DNA from: an uncultured Mesonia sp.
Lineage (GTDB): Bacteria > Bacteroidota > Bacteroidia > Flavobacteriales > Flavobacteriaceae
Reading direction: 5' to 3'
Assembly (NCBI GenBank): GCA_958296185.1
Contig: CATQIB010000004.1
Coordinates: 1 to 64,000, forward strand
DNA length: 64,000 nt
Shown: in pieces, positions 1 through 9,141 of the stretch
Numbering within the stretch: the first letter of the stretch is position 1
Layout of the letters: each line of letters starts with the position of its first letter
Notes under the pieces: generated by a model
Told to the model about the DNA's origin: nothing
Seen by the model: only the letters and a program-made list of their open reading frames with translations
Databases searched by the model: none
Made by a program: the position numbers and the translations under genes

Positions 1-661
1 CCTAGGCCTCTGAAGTAGTTGCTGGTTAATCCCAATAATAATAACTTCTTAAGACCTAATTTATAAGTCCACTCGACATTATTCTTTGATAAAGAATCCT
101 CGGCTTGTTCAAACTTATCTCCATTTGAAATTTCATTCTCCAAGTCATTACTTAACTCTTTATTTACCGAATATTCTTCCGCTTTAAGCGCTAATAATTC
201 TTGTTGTAGGGCCAATGCCTTATCTTCTGATAATGCCTTGATTTCAATTTCTTTATCGGCACTTCCGGCAGACTCTACCACCAAACTACAAACCCCTATA
301 ATTCGATGAATAATTGTTCTTTTAACATAAACTTGTTGTATTCTTTGTAGGGAAATATCTAGAGTATTTGAGGTAAAAACACCCTGTTTAAGAACAAACC
401 TATAATTTTTATAATCAATATGAAATTTAAAATTCTTATAAGATAAATAACTAAATACCAATACAATTAAGAATAATACACTTAAGCCCAATGCGATATA
501 AAACCAGTAATTACTAAGCTTTTGGGTGAGCGCACTATAGAGAAAAATGGCTATAAGTCCCCGAGTAATTTTATATAAAGAATAAAGAAAAATAAACAAA
601 ATACCCAGTTTATTTTGATTCTGTGGTATAGCAAAGAGCTTATTCTGTTCTTTCTTCGGCA
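1..661 (-). CDS. PH-domain membrane protein, YdbT-like (C-terminus beyond window)
   Basis: This reading frame opens at ATG 661 and runs off the left edge, giving about 220 N-terminal residues. Two hydrophobic segments (near residues 18-36 and 46-66) precede a bacterial PH domain (bPH_2, DUF304) whose core includes FVLKQGVF, ISLQRIQQVYV and LVVESAG. Then comes a charged linker, and a second hydrophobic stretch starts near the edge. This matches the first half of YdbT-type proteins, which carry repeated membrane-plus-PH units. The start overlaps the end of the upstream YdbS-like gene by 22 bp, so the two are translationally linked. No substrate is established for the family; a role in the cell envelope is inferred. 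Confidence 0.75.
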
Positions 662-1167
662 TCGATTAACTGAATTATAAATTCTTTAATTTTTAAGGCC
701 TCTTTAGGTAAAAGACCTACAATACTAATATCACTACCTGAACCACCAGCGGTATATATTCTTAGTACAGCCAGCCCCAATTTTTTATCTAAAAAACTTT
801 GTTTTGAAGCCACGTGTTGTATGCGGTTAAAGGGAATGACAGTTGTTTTTTTTATTAACCAACCCCGTTGAAAAATCACATCTTTCTGTCTTAAAGCATA
901 ACCTATGCTCTTATAGCGTTTAAAACTTAAAAAGACGCCTATTAAAACAATGCTAAAAGCAAAAAAACTGCTTAGCTTGAAAATCCAAATAGGAATACCC
1001 CATTTAGCATTCATAAGCGCTAATAAAATTAAGCTGTAAACAATACAAAAGATGGCCCATTGCATGAGCATCTTTTTAAAATATTTTTTTTCACTAATTT
1101 TTAGATGAACCGATTCAAAATCTGGTAAATCATTTAGCTTGACGGAATTATTTACAAAATCTTTCAT
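640..1167 (-). CDS. PH-domain membrane protein, YdbS-like (bPH_2)
   Basis: A 175-residue protein with two membrane segments near residues 36-54 and 61-83. A C-terminal bPH_2 domain follows (residues about 95-170), including FQRGWLIKKTTVIPFNRIQH and the turn TAGGSGSD. It has the length and layout of the YdbS half of the YdbS-YdbT pair, and the downstream partial gene supplies YdbT. It starts 3 bp after menB, so all three genes probably share a transcript. The function of the pair is not established; in Bacillus the pair has been linked to the cell envelope and resistance to antimicrobials. Here only the family assignment is secure. Confidence 0.75.
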   Translation of the reverse strand: MKDFVNNSVKLNDLPDFESVHLKISEKKYFKKMLMQWAIFCIVYSLILLALMNAKWGIPIWIFKLSSFFAFSIVLIGVFLSFKRYKSIGYALRQKDVIFQRGWLIKKTTVIPFNRIQHVASKQSFLDKKLGLAVLRIYTAGGSGSDISIVGLLPKEALKIKEFIIQLIDAEERTE

Positions 1168-1170
1168 TTT

Positions 1171-2010
1171 TTATGGCAACCACTTTTTATCAAAGTTTGG
1201 TTTTCTTTTTTCTAGAAAAGCATCTCTTCCTTCTTTGGCTTCATCTGTCATATAAGCTAATCGTGTCGCTTCACCAGCGAAAACCTGTTGGCCTACCATT
1301 CCATCATCGGTTAAATTCATAGCAAATTTCAACATTTTAATGGAGGTCGGACTTTTGGCTAGTATTTCTTGGGCCCACTCATAGGCGGTATCTTCTAATT
1401 CATCGTGGGGTACCACAGCATTTACCATTCCCATTTCGTAGGCTTCTTGAGCCGAATAATTACGGCCTAGAAAAAATATTTCGCGTGCTTTTTTTTGTCC
1501 TACCATTTTGGCTAAGTAAGCTGAACCATAACCTGCGTCAAAACTGGTTACATCTGCGTCTGTTTGTTTGAAAATTGCGTGTTCTTTACTCGCTAAAGTC
1601 ATATCACATACCACATGTAAACTATGTCCGCCTCCTACAGCCCATCCGGGTACTACACAAATCACTGCTTTTGGCATAAATCGAATAAGACGTTGTACTT
1701 CAAGAATATTTAATCTATGATAACCATCTTCACCAACATAACCTTGATGCCCCCGTGCTTTTTGATCTCCCCCACTACAAAAGCTATACACACCATCTTT
1801 AGGCGAAGGTCCTTCTGCAGACAATAAAACTACACCAATACTCGTATCTTCTTGTGCATCGTGAAATGCGTCTAAAAGTTCTGATGTAGTTTTGGGTCTA
1901 AACGCATTTCTAACCTCAGGTCGGTTAAATGCAATTCTAGCTACACCATTATATTTCTTATAGGTTATATCTTCGTATGATTTTGCGGTCTGCCAATTTA
2001 TTTTACTCAT
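1171..2010 (-). CDS. menB: 1,4-dihydroxy-2-naphthoyl-CoA synthase MenB
   Basis: A crotonase-fold enzyme of 279 residues that closes the naphthoate ring of o-succinylbenzoyl-CoA in menaquinone synthesis. Family motifs are all present: NRPEVRNAFRP, the oxyanion-hole segments CSGGDQ and VPGWAVGGGHSLH, the SFDAGYGSAYLAK block and VGQKKAREIFFLGR. The segment KQTDADV has Asp where Escherichia coli MenB has the Gly linked to bicarbonate binding, so it looks like the bicarbonate-independent type. menD, menF and a hotdog thioesterase lie 3-6 kb away on the same strand. Other men genes (menA, menC, menE) are not in the window. Confidence 0.95.
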   Translation of the reverse strand: MSKINWQTAKSYEDITYKKYNGVARIAFNRPEVRNAFRPKTTSELLDAFHDAQEDTSIGVVLLSAEGPSPKDGVYSFCSGGDQKARGHQGYVGEDGYHRLNILEVQRLIRFMPKAVICVVPGWAVGGGHSLHVVCDMTLASKEHAIFKQTDADVTSFDAGYGSAYLAKMVGQKKAREIFFLGRNYSAQEAYEMGMVNAVVPHDELEDTAYEWAQEILAKSPTSIKMLKFAMNLTDDGMVGQQVFAGEATRLAYMTDEAKEGRDAFLEKRKPNFDKKWLP

Positions 2011-2196
2011 ATTTATATTTTTAAAGGATTCACTTTTATTTAATTTAACTGCAATTTACAAAAACCTTTAAGGTAACAACAATTCTATTTAAACTAGATT
2101 GCCAAGCAAAAATAGCCAATTAATAGGTATAGTTGTTCTATAATTAATATCTTTAGCATAGTTTTTGCTCATAAATTACTCCGCGAAAAGCTGATT

Positions 2197-2745
2197 ATGA
2201 AAAAAATTTTATTACTTCTTTTTATATCAATTGCTACGTTTGTAAATGCGCAAGAGCTAAACCACGCACAGAAGTTCCCGCAGACAAATTACAACTTAGA
2301 ATTACCCTTGCGCTTGAAAGACCATAGCATTGCGTTAGGTACTTTTCTAGGTGCTATAGAATCTAGAGAACGTAATTTTATTTTACCTCCAGTAGAGATT
2401 CACAAATTTTCTACTTTTAAAAAGATTGATATGCTTGCTTTAGCTGAAGAAAAACACTACAAGAAAAATAAGGCAAACTATTCTATGCAACTACCCACTA
2501 GACAATTACAGCAAATTAAACAAAGGGTTGAAGTCTATTATGACTCACGAGGCAATTTTAAACGTCAAACTGAGTTTAGTGTAGACACAGATCCTAGAAA
2601 AACCAGAGATGGAGGTATTAAAAATGAGGCTTACGAAGATATGAGTAGACCTTTTATTCGAAATCCTTATGGTCGCTTTTATAGAGGAAATTACTTGGGC
2701 AGCCCAAATACAAGAGGTAGAAACTTCAATTTTTACCTAAATTAA
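2197..2745 (+). CDS. secreted protein of unknown function
   Basis: A 182-residue protein with a clear signal peptide (MKKILLLLFISIATFVNAQ). The mature part is rich in Lys, Arg, Asn and Tyr. It has a predicted beta-strand stretch around VEVYYDSRGNFKRQTEFSV, and the basic tail contains RPFIRNPYGRFYRGNY. No enzymatic motif is recognised. It ends 2 bp before a DUF4421 gene on the same strand, so the two very likely form an operon and are exported together. It could be a small envelope-associated partner of the DUF4421 protein; this is inference from position only. Confidence 0.7.
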   Translation: MKKILLLLFISIATFVNAQELNHAQKFPQTNYNLELPLRLKDHSIALGTFLGAIESRERNFILPPVEIHKFSTFKKIDMLALAEEKHYKKNKANYSMQLPTRQLQQIKQRVEVYYDSRGNFKRQTEFSVDTDPRKTRDGGIKNEAYEDMSRPFIRNPYGRFYRGNYLGSPNTRGRNFNFYLN

Positions 2746-2747
2746 TT

Positions 2748-3713
2748 ATGGTAAAACCTAATTTTTTCTACATTTTAATTTTTTTATTTCTCCAGTTAGC
2801 TCTGGCTCATGCACAAGACAGCCTAGAAAAAAAGACTTATTTTAGAGAGTTTCCAGATAAGGTTTTGATCAGGTCAAACATTATTAATACGAGTAATGAA
2901 TTTTCTTTATATAATGAAAATTTAAAAACCAATATAGAAGTAATACCGAATAGAAAAACAACCTTAGGCCTATCTTTTAACTATGATTTATTAGCATTTA
3001 GTTTTGGCTTCGCACCAGAAATATTTAATAGTAACCGAGAAAGGGAGGATGGACAAATCTTTGCCTTTTCTTTAAATTTATACCCAGGACCGTGGATTCA
3101 AGAGATTGATTTCTATAAGCAAAATGGTTTTAAAGTACGGGCTGTAGACTATTCTACTACACATTTACCAAGCGCCAATTCGCTTAAAATAACAGGTAAA
3201 ACCGGATTTAATTTTAATCCGAATTTTTCTTTCAGGGCTAAAAATTTTGAAAATCAAAGACAATTGATTAGTGCTGGTAGTTTTATTCCGGCTGTTTCTT
3301 ATGCTTTTACCGCTCTACGTAAAATTCGGGTTTTAGATCAAGTAGAAAATGCCAATTTTTATACACTAGCTATTAACCCAGCTTATTACTACAATTGGGT
3401 AATCAACGAACACTTTTTAGTTGCAGGTGGTTTATCGATTGGCCTTGGGGCCTTCCACACTAATGAAAATAAAAATAGTTCTACGCATCTACTAACCACC
3501 AGTACCTTAGATTTAAGTTTGGGGTATACGACAGATTCCTTTTATTCGGGCATTCGGGCTTATAACCAAGTTCAAAATCAATCAAGTAATTCACACGCCA
3601 AAGTTGACGATGCGGTACGCTACTTTTCTGTAGTTATTGGTTACCGATTCGACGCTCCGAATTTTATAAAAAAAACTAATGAAGATTTACGCCGATGGCT
3701 TAATTCTCTATAA
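2748..3713 (+). CDS. DUF4421 domain-containing exported protein
   Basis: A 321-residue protein with an N-terminal signal sequence ending near LALAHAQ. The rest has alternating aromatic and polar residues typical of outer-membrane beta strands, for example LGLSFNYDLLAFSFGFAPE and YFSVVIGYRFDAP near the C-terminus. It resembles DUF4421, a Bacteroidota family of uncharacterised outer-surface proteins; I recall the family by its FREFPDKVLIRS-like opening. It is coupled to the preceding small secreted protein. Its 3' end overlaps the convergent cvfB gene by 14 bp, so the two transcripts share an antisense end. Confidence 0.65.
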   Translation: MVKPNFFYILIFLFLQLALAHAQDSLEKKTYFREFPDKVLIRSNIINTSNEFSLYNENLKTNIEVIPNRKTTLGLSFNYDLLAFSFGFAPEIFNSNREREDGQIFAFSLNLYPGPWIQEIDFYKQNGFKVRAVDYSTTHLPSANSLKITGKTGFNFNPNFSFRAKNFENQRQLISAGSFIPAVSYAFTALRKIRVLDQVENANFYTLAINPAYYYNWVINEHFLVAGGLSIGLGAFHTNENKNSSTHLLTTSTLDLSLGYTTDSFYSGIRAYNQVQNQSSNSHAKVDDAVRYFSVVIGYRFDAPNFIKKTNEDLRRWLNSL

Positions 3714-4545
3714 GATAAATCCCTTCTGGCTTTATTTCTATCATTCTTTTTTTATAAAGCGTACCTATGGCGCGTTTAAAGCTTTTTTTACTCATAGCCA
3801 AAAGCTTTTTTATTTGCTCAGGTTCTGATTTATCATGCAAAGGCAAGAAACCGTTTTGAAGCTGTAATTCGTGTATAATCTTATCGGCATTAGGCTCTAT
3901 GCTTCTATAACCTGGTCGCTTAAGTACAATATCAATTTTATTGTCTTTCCTTGTTTTTTTAACCCAACCTTTAAGTTTATCTCCGGTTTTTAAATCTTGG
4001 AAAACATCATCATGATAAACCAAACCTTGGTGTAAGTCGTTTACAATTACATTAAACCCTAATTCCGTTTTATTGGCTACCCACAATTCTACCTGCTCAA
4101 ATGGAGCCACACTTAAAGATGAATTATCTAAAAAATGTAATACTTTACTTGAAGCAACCAACCTTTCTGAAGTTTCATCTAAGTAACAAAAAATAAGATA
4201 CCAATCTCCTTCCTTCATAGGATAGGCTTGCTCTTTAAAAGGAACAAATAAATGTTTTTCTAATCCCCATTCGAGAAAAGCTCCTAGTTTATTCACCTCT
4301 ACACATTTTAAATAAGCGAATTCGTCCAAGGCGACATAAGGCTTCAAAGTAGTTGCTACTGGTCTCTCTTCGTGATCTAAATAAACAAAAACCTCTATTT
4401 CATCACCAATTTCAAAATCTTCTGGCTTATATTTGTTAGGAAGTAATATTTCGTTTTCTTTTAATCCAGAATCATCTCTTAAAAAAAGCCCAGGAGGGGT
4501 ATCGCGATCTATAATAAGTTTGTGAGTTTGCCCAATTGCAAGCAT
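3700..4545 (-). CDS. cvfB: S1 RNA-binding protein, CvfB family
   Basis: The protein has 281 residues if it begins at ATG 4545 (MLAIGQTHKL), which fits the family length. The upstream ATG at 4602 adds an atypical extension. Three OB/S1-like modules are followed by a C-terminal winged helix (KKSFKRAIGTLYKKRMIEI), the architecture of CvfB/YitL RNA-binding regulators. A sequence matching the flavobacterial -7 box lies at 4562-4569 (TACATTTG on the minus strand), about 17 bp upstream of ATG 4545, supporting this start. A terminator separates it from the DUF2853 gene upstream. The RNA targets are unknown. Confidence 0.85.
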   Translation of the reverse strand: MLAIGQTHKLIIDRDTPPGLFLRDDSGLKENEILLPNKYKPEDFEIGDEIEVFVYLDHEERPVATTLKPYVALDEFAYLKCVEVNKLGAFLEWGLEKHLFVPFKEQAYPMKEGDWYLIFCYLDETSERLVASSKVLHFLDNSSLSVAPFEQVELWVANKTELGFNVIVNDLHQGLVYHDDVFQDLKTGDKLKGWVKKTRKDNKIDIVLKRPGYRSIEPNADKIIHELQLQNGFLPLHDKSEPEQIKKLLAMSKKSFKRAIGTLYKKRMIEIKPEGIYLIEN

Positions 4546-4602
4546 AGCTATAAATTTTATGCAAATGTACGCATAATGATTATGGTAAATTTCATTAAAC
4601 AA

Positions 4603-4629
4603 AAAAAGAACCTAAAAAAGGTTCTTTTT
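4603..4629 (-). terminator. intrinsic terminator of the DUF2853 gene
   Basis: Inverted repeat AAAAAGAACC / GGTTCTTTTT, 10 bp with a 7-nt loop. It lies 24 bp after the DUF2853 stop codon and is followed on the minus strand by a run of T residues. It ends the transcript before the cvfB promoter. Confidence 0.75.
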
Positions 4630-4652
4630 GTTCTTCTGTAATTTAAACAAAA

Positions 4653-4991
4653 TTAATTGTAAATAGATTCTTTGTTAAAATGTTTCGTTAACAAGTAGTA
4701 TACAACAGCTCTATATTTATTAGGTTTTGAACGTCCGTAGAGATCAATAACCTTGTGTATAGCATCCATCAAATCATCAGATTCGGGCAAACCTAACTTT
4801 TTGATTAAAAAGTTATTTTTAACGGTTTGTAATTCTTTGTCGTCTGATCCTGAAACTGTCGAGGCATCTCTATTATAAATAGATGGTCCTAAACCCTTTG
4901 CCACTTTGCGTAATAGATCGATATCGTGATTACCTTCTATTTCGTCTAGGTGCTTGATGTAATCACCCATTTTTTCATCAAATTTACTCAT
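4653..4991 (-). CDS. DUF2853 family protein
   Basis: A 112-residue acidic, helical, cytoplasmic protein. It carries the family hallmarks: MGDYIKHLDEI near the start, then LRKVAKGLGPSIYNRDAS and a C-terminal PNKYRAVVYYLLTKHF block. DUF2853 proteins are small helical proteins of unknown role found in Bacteroidota and Proteobacteria. The gene lies 70 bp downstream of menD on the same strand and is closed by a strong terminator, so it may be the last gene of the menaquinone transcript. No link to quinone chemistry is known. Confidence 0.8.
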   Translation of the reverse strand: MSKFDEKMGDYIKHLDEIEGNHDIDLLRKVAKGLGPSIYNRDASTVSGSDDKELQTVKNNFLIKKLGLPESDDLMDAIHKVIDLYGRSKPNKYRAVVYYLLTKHFNKESIYN

Positions 4992-5061
4992 AATCTTATT
5001 TGTTAGTATTTTAATATAATGCTCAAGATAAATTTAATTTTCTTTTTAATCAAGTTTTATT

Positions 5062-6798
5062 CTAATTTTTCGTTTTGTATTTAAAATAATTTTTTAACAA
5101 AACATCATTGGGCTCATTTCCTGTAAAAATTTCCACCAATTGGGGTTTATCATTTTGTTGAAAAACATTAAACAAGCAGTCTGCCAATGTGGTTTCTTGG
5201 TGTACGCAATGGTACTCAAAACCATACATTTTACAGAGGTGAGATGCATTTAATTGATGTTTGGTTTCAAAATATGTTTCAAACGTAGGATTCTCTTGTG
5301 CTCCAGGTAAAATTTTAAAAATTCCGCCTCCCCCGTTATTGATTAAAATAATTTTAAAATTATGCGGAATATAATTATTCCACAAAGCATTAGAATCATA
5401 AAAGAAACTTAAATCACCTGTGACTAGAGTGGTAGGATAATCACTAACAATAGCGGCGCCAATTGCCGTAGAGCTACTTCCATCAATACCGCTTGTTCCC
5501 CGATTACAATAAATATATTGATTAGGTTTAAATTTAAAGAGTTGGGCGTATCGAATTATACTGCTATTAGAAAAATGAACCAACTGTTTTTCGGGTAAAT
5601 TTTGCACCAAATACTCAAAAGCTTTTAAATCTGAAAAAGGTAAATTTTTCATATACTCTTGATGATGTGCATCTCTTTGATTTTTTTTATTTATCCAAAA
5701 TGCTTGATAATCACTATCTACCTCTTTAATCATTGGAAAAAAAACATTGAAAAAATGATTTATGGTCACATCAAAATGTTTATTCAAACAAAAATAGGTA
5801 TTCAAGGCTTGGTTGGTACCCACATGCCAATGCTCTTTAGGTTGATAGTTCCTCAAAAACGCTTTTACTTTCTTTGAAATAATAAGCCCACCTAAACTAA
5901 TGATAATTTCTGGTTGTAATTTTTTAAAAGCCTCAGCTGGATCAGGTATATTTTCAAGTGGTGCAATTAGCTTATCTATACGAGAGATTAAATTTGGATG
6001 GTGCAAGTTTGATGTGGTTTCGGTAAAAATTAGCACCGACGGATCTTCTGCCAGAATTTCTAAATATTGCTCCTCAATACTATTAGGCGGTAAAACGCCA
6101 ACAATTATTAGTTTACGCTTGGCTTTGCTCCATTTATCTGCAAAAGGTTTCACCTCCTGCATCTCTAACTTTTTACTAGCTAAGTTGGGTTCAATAAGCA
6201 AAGGAGCGACTGTAGGTTGATCTACCAGGCCATACAGTGGTTCATAAAATGGAACATTGATATGAACCGGTCCGTTCTTCTCGATAGCCGTATTTAAGGC
6301 TAAATTAATTTCACGCTGATTATGCAACTTAGCCTCCCCAAATTTTTGCTGAATTTTCTCATCGTTCGGGTACACATCTGTAACCACTTCAGAATGTAAA
6401 TTGGCTTCGTATAAAATGTGATTGCTAAAGACATTTTTTTGTCTAATGGTTTGCCCATCGCCAATATCTATACGCTCTACGGGTCTGTCTGCAGAAATCA
6501 CTACTAAAGGTACGTCGCTGTAAAAAGCTTCTGCAATAGCAGGATAGTAATTTAGTAAAGCACTACCAGAGGTGCACAATAACCCAACAGGCTTATTTAA
6601 TTGCTGCGCCATCCCCAGGGCCACAAAAGCAGCAGATCTTTCATCTACTATACTAAAAGCTTTAATTTCAGGGTGATTCGAAAAACTTATAGTAAGCGGG
6701 GCATTTCTTGAACCGGGAGAAATCACAATATGATTAATACCCTTTGACAAGCATAACAAGACAACCGATTGAGCTAATGGAATGCTCGAAATTTGCAT
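5062..6798 (-). CDS. menD: SEPHCHC synthase MenD
   Basis: A thiamine diphosphate enzyme of 578 residues that joins isochorismate and 2-oxoglutarate in the first committed step of menaquinone synthesis. Visible features are the N-terminal SPGSRNAPLT motif, the cofactor-activating Glu53 in VDERSAAF, SADRPVE with the following GDGQTIRQ segment, and the thiamine diphosphate/Mg motif (TGDLSFFYDSNALWNN, residues 460-475). Length is normal for the family. It lies 65 bp downstream of menF, the supplier of isochorismate, so consecutive pathway steps are coexpressed. Confidence 0.96.
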   Translation of the reverse strand: MQISSIPLAQSVVLLCLSKGINHIVISPGSRNAPLTISFSNHPEIKAFSIVDERSAAFVALGMAQQLNKPVGLLCTSGSALLNYYPAIAEAFYSDVPLVVISADRPVERIDIGDGQTIRQKNVFSNHILYEANLHSEVVTDVYPNDEKIQQKFGEAKLHNQREINLALNTAIEKNGPVHINVPFYEPLYGLVDQPTVAPLLIEPNLASKKLEMQEVKPFADKWSKAKRKLIIVGVLPPNSIEEQYLEILAEDPSVLIFTETTSNLHHPNLISRIDKLIAPLENIPDPAEAFKKLQPEIIISLGGLIISKKVKAFLRNYQPKEHWHVGTNQALNTYFCLNKHFDVTINHFFNVFFPMIKEVDSDYQAFWINKKNQRDAHHQEYMKNLPFSDLKAFEYLVQNLPEKQLVHFSNSSIIRYAQLFKFKPNQYIYCNRGTSGIDGSSSTAIGAAIVSDYPTTLVTGDLSFFYDSNALWNNYIPHNFKIILINNGGGGIFKILPGAQENPTFETYFETKHQLNASHLCKMYGFEYHCVHQETTLADCLFNVFQQNDKPQLVEIFTGNEPNDVLLKNYFKYKTKN

Positions 6799-6863
6799 AG
6801 ATTAAATTTTATTTCAAAATTAGTAAAATACCCCATACCAAAGGTTAATAATTGTAAAGCTTA

Positions 6864-7994
6864 CTATAAAATAGAAGCTAAAGTACTGGCTTTTTTTAAA
6901 GTTTCTTCCCACTCCTTTTCTGGATCTGATTCTTCAGTGATTCCTCCTCCTAAAAACAGATGAACATAACCCTCATTTAATTTCATACAACGTAAATTCA
7001 CATATAAATCAGTTTCTTTACTCAAGCTTCTAAAAGCTGAATTTTCTACATTGCGCTTTCGCGGATTGCGGTCTTGGGTAACCGATTTATTTATTTCCCC
7101 TAAATATCCTGAATAATAAGTGCGTTTATAATTTTCGTTTTCGGCTAAGAAACAACTAGCTTCATCTTTTGGTGTTCCACAAACCGCAGGTGTAGGATGT
7201 AATTGTTTTATAATTTCTTTTAATTTTTCTGGTTTAAACCTAGCACTAATATCATTTTTTAAATGCGCAACTTTTCCCGCAATCTGGGTTTTTAGACTTG
7301 AAATTTCAATTTGATCAACTCCATTGATGGCGTTTAAGTTATCTTTTATAAAAGAAGTAACAAAAGCTTGTTCTTTTTTCTCCTTTTCTCCCCATACAAA
7401 AGTTGTTTGATTTTCATTGGCACTCTGAGTTCCAGCCAATGCCATTGTTTTTAATTTATTTCTTTGCGTTCTAACTAAAACTTCAGGAGTAGCTCCTAAC
7501 CATACCCCTTCGTCGGGGTGGTACCACATATACGCAAAGGCTGAATCGTACTTATACAGCAAACGTTTAAAATAGGTAATTGCATCATCTTGAGCCGCAT
7601 ATTTTGCGATTCGAGAAACTACAATTTTTTGACAACCGCCCTGCTTAATTTTATCAATCGCTGCAGAAATAAGCTTTATATGTTGCCGTTTTTGAAACAA
7701 AATTTCTTGTTCTACTGGCAATATTGTAGGCTCTGCATAATCTAATGAAGATTTATCAAAACTAGCTAACTTCAAAATTTCGGCATCACTAGTTGAAAAA
7801 AAATAGCTCATTTCATCACTATAAAATGGTGCAAAGACAAAACCTTCTTGTTGATGCTGCTTAAAAGTTTGCTGTGGTACCTTTTGTTGCAATTGGGCGG
7901 TCACTATAGACTGGCCTGGTTTTCGGTATACAACCAAAGGCTTTTGAAACTTTAAATGCTCGGTTATAGCATTAAAAAAAAGATCACTTTCCAT
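6864..7994 (-). CDS. menF: isochorismate synthase MenF
   Basis: A chorismate-binding enzyme of 376 residues that converts chorismate to isochorismate, the entry to menaquinone synthesis. The C-terminal catalytic domain carries CQKIVVSRI (the Lys before VVSR is the likely general base), LGATPEVLVRT, PTPAVCGTPKDEA, YYSGYLGEI and the Mg-binding end GGGITEESDPEKEW. It lies 3 bp downstream of a hotdog thioesterase and 65 bp upstream of menD, so this is a men operon. An isochorismate synthase for a siderophore is possible, but the neighbours argue against it. Confidence 0.93.
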   Translation of the reverse strand: MESDLFFNAITEHLKFQKPLVVYRKPGQSIVTAQLQQKVPQQTFKQHQQEGFVFAPFYSDEMSYFFSTSDAEILKLASFDKSSLDYAEPTILPVEQEILFQKRQHIKLISAAIDKIKQGGCQKIVVSRIAKYAAQDDAITYFKRLLYKYDSAFAYMWYHPDEGVWLGATPEVLVRTQRNKLKTMALAGTQSANENQTTFVWGEKEKKEQAFVTSFIKDNLNAINGVDQIEISSLKTQIAGKVAHLKNDISARFKPEKLKEIIKQLHPTPAVCGTPKDEASCFLAENENYKRTYYSGYLGEINKSVTQDRNPRKRNVENSAFRSLSKETDLYVNLRCMKLNEGYVHLFLGGGITEESDPEKEWEETLKKASTLASIL

Positions 7995-7997
7995 AAA

Positions 7998-8420
7998 CTA
8001 ATTTTTAGGAATCGCTAGTGTTGTTAGCTTAACTGCCGAAATCAATTGACCGTTCTCATTGGTTAATTTTATATCCCAAACTTGAGTGGTGCGTCCTTTA
8101 TGTAAGAACTTAGCATTAGCTTTGACAACCCCTTCACGCATACTTTTAACATGATTGGCCGAAATTTCTATCCCGCGTATATAATAATTTTCCTTATCTA
8201 GGAAAATCATACTGGCTGCACTTCCTACACTTTCGGCTAAAGCTACCATTGCCCCACCGTGTAAGACACCGTCAGGTTGATAAACCTTTGAATTTACAGG
8301 CATTTCGGCTTCTAAAAAATCATCTCCAATTGCCGTGTAAACAATTTTTAGTGTTTCCATCAAAGTGTTTTCGCATCGAGCATTTAATTCTGCCAATAAC
8401 TTTGTTGTATCTTTTTTCAT
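7998..8420 (-). CDS. PaaI-type hotdog thioesterase, probable DHNA-CoA thioesterase
   Basis: A 140-residue hotdog-fold protein with the PaaI-family signature VLHGGAMVALAESVGSAAS near residues 53-71. The Glu of AES is the expected catalytic residue. The gene is first in the men operon (3 bp before menF), and menaquinone synthesis needs a 1,4-dihydroxy-2-naphthoyl-CoA hydrolase, so it very likely supplies that step (the MenI role). The family also contains thioesterases for aromatic CoA esters, so the specificity rests on context, not on a diagnostic residue. Confidence 0.85.
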   Translation of the reverse strand: MKKDTTKLLAELNARCENTLMETLKIVYTAIGDDFLEAEMPVNSKVYQPDGVLHGGAMVALAESVGSAASMIFLDKENYYIRGIEISANHVKSMREGVVKANAKFLHKGRTTQVWDIKLTNENGQLISAVKLTTLAIPKN

Positions 8421-8487
8421 TTTTTTATGTAATTAAAATACGTTTAATTCGCATTTTGAAAGGGTAAAAATACAAAATGCATAAGAT

Positions 8488-9135
8488 ATGAGTAGTCTCG
8501 AAAAAGAAGTTTCTTACCAACATACCAACACCTATTCTACCCTCAATCTTTTAGGACCTCAGACTGAGCAGCTTTGGTATTGCTTCCACGGCATGGGCTA
8601 CCTCAGCAAATATTTTGCTCGTTACTTCAAATCGTTTGACCAGCAAAAGAATTATTTTATTGTTCCGCAGGCTCCTTCAAAATATTATCAAAAATCAGAC
8701 TTTAAACATGTTGGTGCCAGTTGGCTCACCAAAGAAAATACTTGGCTAGAATTAGAAAATTTATTTCAGTATTTAGATGCCGTTCATAGTGTTGAAAAAA
8801 AAGAAAGCAATTTGCCTTTAAATATTTTAGGATATTCTCAAGGGGTTTCTATAGCGCTGCGTTGGATAGCTAAACGAAAATTAAATCCGAAGCAAATTTT
8901 TATTCATTCAGGGAGCATACCATCAGAACTTGATTTTAAAGCGTTTTCCCACCTTAGTTCAGAGACAAAAGTTTTCTTGATTTATGGCAAGCAAGACGCA
9001 TACCTTACCCAAGAAAAACTCAATTTACAATTACAAAAAGCCAGAGCGCTATTCGGTAAAAGATTAAGTATTCACGCTTTTGATGGTAAACATGTTATGA
9101 ATCCCGAATTACTAATAGAACTGCATGGTAAATAA
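8488..9135 (+). CDS. alpha/beta hydrolase, carboxylesterase/phospholipase type
   Basis: A 215-residue cytoplasmic serine hydrolase. The nucleophile elbow GYSQG places Ser117 as the nucleophile, with Asp170 (YGKQDAY) and His202 (DGKHVMN) completing the triad. An HGMGYLSKYF segment near residue 34 probably forms the oxyanion hole. Length and layout match the bacterial carboxylesterase/phospholipase family. It is divergent from the men operon, 67 bp apart, so the two share a regulatory gap. The substrate cannot be read from sequence. Confidence 0.8.
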   Translation: MSSLEKEVSYQHTNTYSTLNLLGPQTEQLWYCFHGMGYLSKYFARYFKSFDQQKNYFIVPQAPSKYYQKSDFKHVGASWLTKENTWLELENLFQYLDAVHSVEKKESNLPLNILGYSQGVSIALRWIAKRKLNPKQIFIHSGSIPSELDFKAFSHLSSETKVFLIYGKQDAYLTQEKLNLQLQKARALFGKRLSIHAFDGKHVMNPELLIELHGK

Positions 9136-9141
9136 TAGCAG

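Noticed and set aside
5659..6220. Plus-strand open frames inside menD
   Set aside because: They are shadows of the complete, well-conserved MenD on the other strand.
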